Source: Byssothecium circinans (lineage: Eukaryota > Ascomycota > Dothideomycetes > Pleosporales > Massarinaceae). From it: 25,758 bases of DNA. Of this stretch, positions 10,512 through 19,045 are shown one piece after another (the stretch's first letter is position 1; each line of letters begins with the position of its first letter). Location: the NCBI GenBank assembly GCA_010015675.1, contig ML976979.1:254998-280755 (forward strand), given 5' to 3'. The notes under the pieces were generated by a model. That model was given only the letters and a program-made list of their open reading frames with translations. It had not been told where the DNA came from and ran no database searches. Position numbers and translations under genes: made by a program.

Positions 10512-11694
10512 AGAGTTGAAGGAGAGACCTCAGGAAATCGGATATGTAGTGTGTGGGGAGCGCTAGGCTCGAGAGAGCCACTCAATCACGAGTGACGATC
10601 CAACCCAACATCAAGGACTCGTTGGATTGTTTATGCTAGTTTTGTTAGCTCGTACTGGTCGGTACAAGATGAACGTAGTGCCTTATTTTATTGTCAAATC
10701 TCAGAGGCTTTGGCGGTTTCGACGTTAGTGTTGCTTTCGAGATAGACGGAATTCCTTTTTGCGGTGAGTGACTTACCCTTGATGGCATTTAACCACCCCC
10801 ACCTCCTTCTTACTTTCTCTCACGATAGCGTAGCGGATCGCTTTCCTACTATAATTCAAAAGCGAGGCAATACTGCATCTGCGGATCCTCGAGTATCCAA
10901 GGCGGCACCACCTCTCTCTGGAGAAGTTGAATGATGTCGCTCTCTCCAGTGACAAGAAAATCGCAAGCATCGAAGCGGAAAAGTTGTGATACGATATACA
11001 CACTGTTGAAGGGCACAAAAGTTGTCTTGATTTCGCATAGAAATGGCTGGATTTAGATGATGTATAAGGGGGAATAAGGGTGAAACCCCTGCAACATACA
11101 CAGATCTGAGAAGCACGAATAGCCATCATTGGTGGTCATGTGAGTCCTTCCGGAGCATCAACCATTTCTCCACATCGAACTTACAGTAGTTTAGGTAGCG
11201 GCTATTGTCGTGCTGTGAGTTGACCCTCGGAGGTGCTATACGTTTCTTCTCGAAATCAACATGGCTAGGCATGCGTTACGTAAACTCAGTTCTCGAACTG
11301 TACCACACTTTTTTGTCACCATCAGTCAACTTCCGCAAAATAGACCTTCCATACATACATGAAAGTATTAGTAGAATTTTATCCACGGCCACGACACATC
11401 AAAGTTCAATACACAGTTTTGAAAAGATTACCAGCGATGAGTGAATAATCAGGAGAATAAGAAAAAGTCTCGAACGCAAGATGAGGAAATGAGACCTTGA
11501 TTTCCAGTCAAGTCAGTAAGGACACAAGTTAAAACGGGCGAAGGCTTGAACGGTAAGCGAAAGTGTAGAAAAAAGCCCAAAGGCATCACCCGGTAGCATG
11601 AGGGTGGCATTCAGACGTTAATATTAGTAAAGGAAGACTGAATATTATTTGATTAACTAATCAAATCTGGATATGTGGAGGTTTCGGAGATGAT
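10512..11694. other. intergenic between convergent genes
   Basis: This is 1.2 kb between the ankyrin gene stop and the SDR stop. Only short frames occur, including an 86-codon minus-strand and a 79-codon plus-strand frame without family features. The 3' ends of both flanking transcripts should lie here. Confidence 0.5.
11647..11666. repeat. AT-rich 9+2+9 palindrome
   Basis: ATTTGATTA, then AC, then TAATCAAAT form a perfect short inverted repeat 29 bases beyond the SDR stop. It could form a weak hairpin in the SDR 3' UTR. An intrinsic terminator role is not expected in a eukaryote. Confidence 0.6.
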
Positions 11695-12652
11695 TCAAAG
11701 TCGAGCTGAGCTTAGGGTAACACCAGCATCGACAAGCAAGCCAGATCCAGTCATATAGCTAGCACCCGGTCCGCAGAGAAACAAGACCACGCTCGCAACC
11801 TCATCGACTATAGCCATTTGTCCACCAAGGGGAATGCCCTTCATAGTCTGAGCTATAACCGGAGCCCGCGCTATAGACCGTTGCATGATAGGAGTGTCGA
11901 CCGGACCCGGACACACCGCATTGACGCGAATCCCATCCTTCGCATAGTCGAAACCCGCGGCTTTAGTCAGACCAATGACGCCGTGCTTCGAAGCCGTGTA
12001 TGCAAATGTCCCGAATGAAGTCATGTACGAGTACGCCGACCCCAGGTTTACGATTGCGCCGCGTCCCAAGCTTCGAGGCGGATTATCTTTGGCTCTTTCT
12101 CTCTTTGACGTGTACATCACCGGCTCCTGTTTCCGCATGACCTCGATGACTGCACGCACGCAAAATGCTGTGCCCTTGAGATTGACGTCGATGATGCGAT
12201 TCAGTTCTTCCAGGCTGGATTGCCCCGTCGGCCGTAGAGTGCTGTTGCCAATCTATGATATCTTAGTGTTTCGAAAGTATTTTGTGGTTTGGCGTTGCGC
12301 GTACCCCAGCGGCATTCACGCTGTAATCAATACGCCCGAATTCGCCGACCGTCTTGTTCACCATCTCTTGGACACTCGCCGCATCGGAGACATCGACAAG
12401 AATTGCGAAGGGGCGGTACTCCTTGTTTGTGGCAACGGAACGGCTCTCCTCCGCTGCGAGGTTTGCGGCTTCCTGATTGATGTCTGCTTAGACGACACCC
12501 GCGCAGCCTGCTTCGGCGAAGAGATGAGCCACTTCTTTCCCGATTCCGCTTCCAGCCTGCCTGCGTTAGTAAATTTTCTCACAATTAACATGCATGTGAT
12601 TTATTACTCCGGTAATTAAAGCAACGCCCGTCAACGATGGGATGCCTTCCAT
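11695..12652 (-). pseudogene. short-chain dehydrogenase/reductase with one in-frame stop
   Basis: Three exons (12652-12608, 12556-12305, 12252-11695) join in phase with good GT-AG borders and read as a classical SDR of about 284 residues. Visible motifs are the cofactor loop TGAGSGIG across the first junction, a DVSD acidic segment, NAAG, the active-site region NLGSAYS...YTASK (Ser, Tyr, Lys present) and VCPGPVDTP. SDRs of this type use NAD(P)H to interconvert alcohols and ketones. The anomaly is TAA at 12490-12488, codon 38, at the end of strand beta-2 (VV-stop-ADIN), where relatives have a residue. No short intron removes it in frame. The rest is undamaged, so the lesion is recent, or is a base error. 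It lies on the same strand as the MFS and RidA genes. Confidence 0.85.
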
Positions 12653-13734
12653 ATTGTCGTGCGGGGTTAGAGGAGAGAAGATTGTAGTTGAGACGGGGGG
12701 ATAGATGCAAAAATGGTCTGGACCGAACACCGACGACGCCGCAATATATTCAGACCTCGAAACTTGCGGAGTACTTTAGCTTTTGATACGGAACGGTGGA
12801 AATATGCATGCACAATTGGGGCACAGTGCGTGCTTCGTGTGTGCCTTCGCAGGGGTTATTATTGCGGCACGGTTGCCAATTTTTTTGGCTTCCTGAGAAA
12901 ACCAAGGCAAATCTGAAGATAGTAAAATTCAAGTTGGCTCCATCTGTAAGCCTTGTAAACCGATCTACCATTTGAAAAGTCTCTGCCAGCGACTACGCCT
13001 TTCCTCTCGCTGCATGGAAGGGGGAAAAGAGCTAGGTTTGTACGGTTACTGAACTTCACCATGCACCATTACGGCGTTAAGGTGTGAGTTGGGAGATTCG
13101 CATACGTATGAATACGGCGAAGATGATATTGAGTGCCCAGTTGCTGCGCCGGGTACGAACAACGAAGTATCTCAGATCAGATAGTGCGCTTACGCGCTTT
13201 GGGGCTTGGTTCACGTGTATCTCCCGAGGAAGGCTTCTTTCATTAGTTTGACTAAGACTTTTTGAGGCTTGTAAAGTAGCCTTCTCGGATCTAGGCAAAT
13301 TTATTCGGAAAGAGGTTCTTTCGACATAAATCCGGTAAAAGTGAAGAGCTTTTCCGGGTCTACGAGTTTGCAGTGATCCTTTGTAGGTGCCGCGCCTAGG
13401 ATATACAGGGCAGGCAGGTCATTGATGTCGAAGGAAACTAACGAACGATAATATCTGGAGCAGCAACGGTACGCCGTATCCGAGTGTCGGAGTTGTAATC
13501 TTCAAATTATGTCGGGATGATGTCAAAGAAGTCTTCATTCAAGAAGGTGGACGTGAGAACCCAGGACCACAGTCTCTCAGTGCGATTTCTGGAGCGGTAA
13601 GAGCTATCAACAAAACAATGGAAAAGGCTACCGTTACTTTTCTAGTCCACCTCAGCTTCGTGGCGTAAGACTATAATCATACTTTCCCGCCAAAAGGTAG
13701 CAAATTCCCATTGTCGCGCAAGCGTTCGTTGGAT
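12653..13734. other. intergenic between SDR and MFS genes
   Basis: This 1.1 kb contains the SDR promoter and the MFS 3' flank. Frames are all under about 75 codons and show no family features. No repeat or RNA gene was recognised. Confidence 0.5.
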
Positions 13735-13857
13735 TCAAACTTTAATTTGCTTTCGCTGCCACATGAGCATTGACCCGAGGATTTGCACACCGGCAAGGCC
13801 CGCAAGTATCTTCATCTGCAGGTTGTAGCCTTGTAGCAATGCAGTCTTTGCAAGCCT
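13735..13857 (-). other. stranded C-terminal tail of the MFS transporter
   Basis: Directly after the TAG at 13860-13858, the same frame stays open for 40 codons to a TGA at 13737-13735. It encodes a typical MFS ending: GYNLQMKILAG, a hydrophobic helix (LAGLAGVQILGSMLMW) and a basic tail QRKQIKV. This last helix is expected in the family, so the segment was very probably part of the protein before a nonsense change. Translation would require readthrough. Confidence 0.8.
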
Positions 13858-15648
13858 CTAATGGTCAGAACTGAGCGCTGCAAGTGCTTGGGCAGACTTC
13901 AAGAAGGCGTTGAGTTCGGTGGCCGGCAAGTTGCCCTGCAACTTCGATTTGAGGAATCCATGCATCACTGTGTTGACCACGGAAAGGCCAATGGCGCCGC
14001 CCATGACGCGAAATTGGGTTACAGCGCCCATCGCTACCGCTGCGTCTATTGTCAGAATGGGAATACAAAACAGCAACAGCGAAGAGTACTTACCCTTGTC
14101 CCTAGGCTGCACGGAGAAAGGCGTCATCAATGCCAACAGTGATATATTTGTTCCTGATCCAAGACCCGCCATGGCCTGGTATCCGTATTGTGCTGCGCTT
14201 ATTGCGGAATCGTATGGATCCAAGGTGCCAAGCAATGCAAACCCAATCACTTGGAGCGTGGAACCGAAGATCACCAAGTATAACGGAGGCACGCCTTGTT
14301 TTGCAAGCATAGCCGTTACAATGGAACCAACAGGTGCTGATGCTGTGAAGGGGAGAAGTCGAATGCCGGCTCCTATCGCCGACATGCCGTTGACCACTTG
14401 GAACCGCTGGGGAAGTTGGAATACAATGGCGCTCCAGGGAGCCCCAAGGAAAAGTGCGTTGCTGCTTCACGTTAGTGCTTTTTCGAGGATCAAGCGGATC
14501 TTAGCAAACTTACATCAACATTCCAATCCAAACTCTGCTGGTAGCAAACCGCCATGGAAAGACCGGTTCCGGGCTTGTACCTTCGCTCTGTGCTGTGATT
14601 CTACGTTCCCAAAACAGAAACACAGACCACAGCAGCCCCGAAACGATGAGAAGGGCGATGACAAATGCCGAATTCCAGCCAAAGGATAACCCTGCCTCTT
14701 CAACTGCAGCCACGAGTGCCAAGGTTGCCAGTAACAATGTTGCACAGCCTATAAAGTCGATTCGCGCAAGGTTTTTGCTCGCGAAACGATGTTTGGACGC
14801 ACCACTGTTCATCTCTGGACTACCGTGATAGGGAAAGCCCTTCGGTATGAACACGAGGAAAGCGAGGATTGCAGGCATGGCCGCAGGGATATTCAGGAGA
14901 AAGATCCACCTCCATGTGGTACGGTCATTTATAACACCTCCTAGGATGGGACCGACGATAAGAGACAGCGAGTAGACCACCGATATAAATGCTGTAAAGG
15001 CGGCATACTGTGTGTCGGGGACCAACTCCAACGCCATTATGGCGCCTAGGCCAAAGCAACCTGCGCCACCTACTCCTTGGAATGCACGACATACAATGCT
15101 ATATCGTATTAGGTTGTATAGGATTCCTTCCATGAATGCGATAGCTACTTACAGTTGGGTCAGAGTCTGCGCCGCACCACATCCCGCCGAGAACAGCACG
15201 AATATCGCCACCGAACCGATCAGTATCATCTTCCGGCCAAGGATGTCACTTAATTTGGCCGATATGATAACGACTCCTGCACACGGTTACTTTGCATCCA
15301 CAGTCAAAGGTCGAGGAACGAGTATCTACCGACATAGCCCAGCAGATACGCCGATATGATCCAGGTGGCGCGATCAAAACCACCCAGGTCATCCGTTATC
15401 GCCACCAAAGATGGTGAGACGATGACTACTTCGAGATTCGTGAGAAACAGGGCGACACACAATCTGCATATTTTAGCGACACGGGCTTGTAGCAGAAGTT
15501 AATCCAACGCTTACGCTCCAACAATGAAGTAAAGCCGAATTCCCTTGAGATACACGATAGGAGGGCCATCAATGGGATTCGCAGCCGGAAAGGTTAAGTT
15601 TGGAGACTCGGTAACCTCGATTTTGGTCGGAGATGCTGCGTCTGCCAT
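13858..15648 (-). CDS. MFS drug/metabolite efflux transporter, C-terminally truncated
   Basis: Six exons (15648-15515, 15463-15330, 15276-15153, 15098-14514, 14461-14094, 14045-13858) join in phase to 510 residues; the start has an AAAATGG context. The protein is a fungal DHA2-like (14-helix) proton-driven exporter, as found beside secondary-metabolite genes. Signatures seen are TNLEVVIVSPSLVAITDDL in helix 1, motif A SAKLSDILGRK, VCRAFQGVGGAG, the antiporter motif GPILGGVINDRTTWRW with FLLNIPAA, and NALFLGAPWSAIVFQLPQR. It would act at the plasma membrane; the substrate is unknown. The TAG at 13860-13858 removes the last helix, which persists in frame downstream. CAG to TAG would explain the stop if the ancestral codon was Gln. 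Confidence 0.9.
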
Positions 15649-16016
15649 TTTGTGAAATGTTTTGTCGTGGAGTAAAGGGAATTCCAGGTCAGCGACGCGG
15701 AGGCGATGTTGGATGTTTATGTTGAGGGCTGGCGACGGGTGTTTTGCTAGAGATGCACTCTTATCTGAACTTGCGGCGCAGTGTCAGCTAACCACCGATG
15801 ACTTCAACAACGCCGCATCGCACATGAATAAGCATATCGAATGGTTGAAAGGGTAAGCTGAACACAATCTAGTATCTGTATCGTTTTGGGCCTAAACGTA
15901 TGACCGTTTCGTACTTGAAGCTCGCAGTTAACACCTTCACTTCACAGTCGCGGAGTATAGAAAGCCATCAATCAAATCCTACTTTCATTCAACCCCCATA
16001 CACTCACCCCCTCTGC
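15649..16016. other. intergenic: MFS promoter and RidA 3' flank
   Basis: This 368-base gap separates two same-strand genes. A 64-codon plus-strand frame (15662-15856) shows no family features. From about 15960 the plus strand becomes rich in C and A, a bias that continues into the RidA coding region. Confidence 0.5.
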
Positions 16017-16545
16017 TCATACCACAGCCTCAACCTCAACCTCCACCCTCATCCCCTCCACCGCCAACCCAGCGACCCCCACCCCCGTCAAAACCGGCGC
16101 ATGCCCTGGACACCACTCCCGCAAATTCCGCACCAAATGCTCCATGTAATCTCCCCACGTTAACTCTTCGTTAATAACGGCATACAAGCGCACTTTGTAG
16201 ACCTGGGACCAGCCCTGACCGCCCGCCGTGGTGAGCGCGAGGGCGACGTTGGAGAAGGCTTGGTCGATTTCGGCGGAGAGGGTGGTGGGGATGGCTTCGG
16301 TGAGGGGGGACCAGCCGCCTGTTGGAAGGGGGGTTAGTCGTGGGTAGGAAGAGAGAAAGGGAAGGGAAAGATAATAAGATGAGTGGTGGAGGAGAGTGAG
16401 AGGAGGGAGTAGAGGGGGGAGGGAAGGTGGTACCTTGGCCCGAGACTTCGATGCGGTTGTCGATGCGGACGGCCTGGCTGTAATGTACGTCTTTTCGAGA
16501 GCGTTCACCGAAACCTGGGTAGTTGAAGTATTGGAGGTTTGCCAT
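16017..16545 (-). CDS. RidA (YjgF/YER057c/UK114) family protein
   Basis: Two exons (16545-16434 and 16318-16017) flank a 115-base pyrimidine-rich intron and give 137 residues, the usual size for this trimeric family. The start has a CAACAATGGC context. Family features are YSQAVRIDNRIEVSGQGGW near residues 22-40, AEIDQAFSNV, AGGQGWSQVYKVRLY and the closing VEVEVEAVV strand. RidA proper hydrolyses reactive imines and enamines using an Arg (Arg105 in E. coli). By eye the matching position, before TGVGVAGL, is not Arg, so this may be a Rid subgroup with another activity. Such proteins often accompany oxidoreductases and transporters in fungal catabolic or secondary-metabolite clusters. The neighbouring MFS and SDR genes fit that pattern. 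Confidence 0.9.
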
Positions 16546-17004
16546 TGTTGTTTAAAAAGCCGGAATTCCTCCACGTTGGTGGGAGTAGAGATTGAGAATG
16601 AAGTTCGTGGGTGTAGTGAATGGTTGCGAAGGTGTTATAAGAGGGGATGAAAGGGATGGTTGTGAAGGGAGAAGCGAGGAGGTAGAAATTTTGGTATTTC
16701 AGTTATCATATTACTCCATCAGGAGGGTTCGATACCTTTTATACATCGCCTCCGAAGAAAGTTAGTTCACTGTAAGGTATTTCAACCCCGCAAGTAAACC
16801 CGGTCCTCGCACACAAGGCCGATTGTTCCTACAGCGGAGTGAAGCGTTTCGACAACCCAAGCACCCCAAGGAATTCATCCGTAATCCTCGAGCAGCGCGG
16901 AGTGAAAGTGAAATCCGCTATCTATAGGTCTAGGGCCTAGGGTGGAGCCAAGTTGTCATGGCCGCTCGCCAAGGACTCCGCCGCGTGTTAGATGGAACGC
17001 CTTA
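16546..17004. other. intergenic: RidA promoter side
   Basis: The region contains the RidA upstream sequence and ends at the TA where the miniature transposon was inserted. No gene, RNA or repeat was seen other than a few short frames. Confidence 0.5.
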
Positions 17005-17098
17005 ACGTGTTTTATCATCAAGTGGGCCACATCAGCAAGTGGGCCACCCGAAAGCCCACCAAAAATCGCAAAAACGGCCCCCTGCAATTTCAACAACG
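17005..17098 (+). repeat. left terminal inverted repeat of MITE
   Basis: This pairs with 17335-17411 with three mismatches. It contains a tandem 17-base duplication, 17014-17030 (ATCATCAAGTGGGCCAC) and 17031-17047 (ATCAGCAAGTGGGCCAC), absent from the right arm. The left arm is therefore 94 bases long rather than 77. Confidence 0.9.
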
Positions 17099-17334
17099 AG
17101 ACAGTAATATCGTATAAAAATTAATAACTAACCTTTTCTATCTGCTCTAGTACTCTAGTTAACATTATATAGTAATAGGCCTAGCCGTTATCAAGATATG
17201 AAGGTTTGGGGGCCAATTTAATACCAAATTGCAATATCTCTAGAACTATTCAGTATATTCTTCTATAAGTCCATTGAATACCCTAAAGTAGAGAGTAAAT
17301 GATTATTATAAAATTCTAGAAGATACTAATAAGG

Positions 17335-17411
17335 CGTGGTTGAAATTGCAGGGGGCCATTTTTGCGATTTTTGGTGGGTTTTCGGGTGGCCCACTTGCTG
17401 ATAAAACACGT
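17335..17411 (-). repeat. right terminal inverted repeat of MITE
   Basis: This is the 77-base reverse complement of the left end, without the 17-base duplication. Its outer end is immediately followed by the TA duplicate at 17412-17413. Confidence 0.9.
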
Positions 17412-19045
17412 TATAGCTTACGCTGAGTCAGGGAGCTTGGCGTTGGCCGGGGATTATTGTGCAAAAATATCCAGGCGTTAGAATTGCATCTTCGTGAGAA
17501 GGAGGGTTGAGGGGATATCGGAGATAATGGAGGCAGAGATGTGGATGACGAGTTTGAGGAGCGGCGGTACGGAAATAAGACGACTGTCAATGAGGTGATC
17601 CATGACGCGACCGACTTGCACTACGTATGAGAAATATTCTAGCCTTGGAAAGTTCTCCTTTCTGCCAGGGAATCTGAGCACGGATTCTGGAGGGAATTGT
17701 ATTCTGTCGACCGATGTATGCTGGGAATATATGTTAGCACGCTGACCTACCCATGGTAATGTTTGGTGGAAACATCGACTCCGAAATCCACTCCAAAACC
17801 GACTCTCAAAACCACACCCCTTACACCCTCTCACCCTCTCATCCTCTCCAAAGAAAATAAAATAAAATCGTGTGAAAACACAAATTTACCTCCCACCCCA
17901 CGGAGACGCATCTACCACCGACGCCCCCACAAACCTCCTCCGCAGCCCCTAGATCCCCCACGCGCGACCCCGCAAGCATCGTCAACAAAGCCCCAACCTA
18001 CACCCTCTCACCCCTTTCCCATCGTTCCAATCCAAACCCCCCCACCGCCCCACCCTCCCCCGCCTGGGCTTTTCGGAAAAGAAGGCACTCCCAGACCAGT
18101 GGAATTTGATCGGTAAGCAAACATCCGAGACGAAAACAAGCAAACCCAAAACCAAGCTTCCTTCCACAAGCCTTGTCGATATAGGATCGGGATTTTTAAA
18201 TAACCATCATGGTGCTTTCTGGAGCTATTTCCTACAGGTCACGGTTTGTTCACCCGGGGATGTGCTTGGTAACGACACGACAGGTACCAGTATTGATGGC
18301 GTTTGATGACGACTGAAATCGACATCGCAACCCCTCAAGATCAATGGAGGATTTTGGGCTCTTGGAATGGAAACACATGTATGAATGTGCATTGCGGGGG
18401 TTGGGGGGTAGAAGGGAACTCCAGGAAATCGAGATGATATCCCGTGAACAGTACAACTTCCACATGTGCAGTTTCACCGACACTTCATCACACAAAAATA
18501 GAGCAAGCAGACATGACATTACAACCATAGAGATTCCCCCTCAAACGATAATTTTCTTTATTTCCAGGATTCTTTTTTAAATAAAAAGGCAAGAATACTA
18601 CATGTACTACGCACGGCAACAACGGCCCACAGCTCACAAGTGTACGACCCGCTCCAGACCCCTTCGTATACTCTTCGATCGCGACCGTTTATAAGTCCAG
18701 ACACACTAGCCGTCCTCCCCTTCTAGCGCGTTGTAAAGTCTCCTCAGCACAAGCTTTCCGTCAATCGCATATGGACGTTGCGTGAAGATGCTGTCGACGG
18801 CAACAAGCACTCGATGAACGTGATGGGGCGAACGGTCCGTCACGAAGTGGGCGATATAAGCTGCGGGCTGCGCTGTTCCAATGTTCGATACAAGATGGCA
18901 ATGTCCGATACTCCGTTCTGCGGCACCGGTAGCGGGATGTGTAAGCGCGCTCACCAACTGACTGCACTCGCGTTCTGCGACAGGCAATGTTCATGACATG
19001 GATGGTAGGCTACTCAGGCTGAGTCAACCGTCCTCATCGTGACGA
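17412..19045. other. intergenic, strand-asymmetric low-complexity DNA
   Basis: No supported gene. From about 17763 to 18070 the plus strand is nearly all C and A with few G, so the frames over it are low-complexity Pro/Thr/Lys runs. Downstream of UPF1, a 94-codon minus-strand frame (18706-18987) has a non-repetitive composition but no ATG; an in-frame TGA lies two codons before it. It most likely belongs to the UPF1 3' flank. Confidence 0.5.

Larger units (their letters stand above)
17005..17411. mobile_element. 407-bp MITE with 77-bp terminal inverted repeats and TA target duplication
   Basis: The ends are ACGTGTTTTATC and its complement GATAAAACACGT, each flanked by TA (17003-17004 and 17412-17413). 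The terminal repeats span 17005-17098 and 17335-17411. They match at 74 of 77 positions once a 17-base duplication in the left arm is set aside. The interior (about 17100-17330) is AT-rich and has no reading frame. TA duplication, long inverted ends and small size fit a non-autonomous Tc1/mariner-superfamily element. It depends on a transposase encoded elsewhere; no autonomous copy lies in this window. Confidence 0.9.

Noticed and set aside
11975..12619. 214-codon plus-strand frame over the SDR gene
   Set aside because: It is an antisense shadow of the SDR exons, whose minus-strand translation carries all family motifs.
13910..14689. 259-codon plus-strand frame over the MFS gene
   Set aside because: It is an antisense shadow; the minus strand encodes the transporter helices.
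17763..18116. Pro/Thr-rich plus-strand frame
   Set aside because: The composition follows from C/A-rich low-complexity DNA, with no domain or conserved motif.
18706..18987. 94-codon minus-strand frame downstream of UPF1
   Set aside because: It has no ATG, an in-frame TGA lies two codons before its first codon, and it is out of frame with UPF1. It is probably 3' flank.
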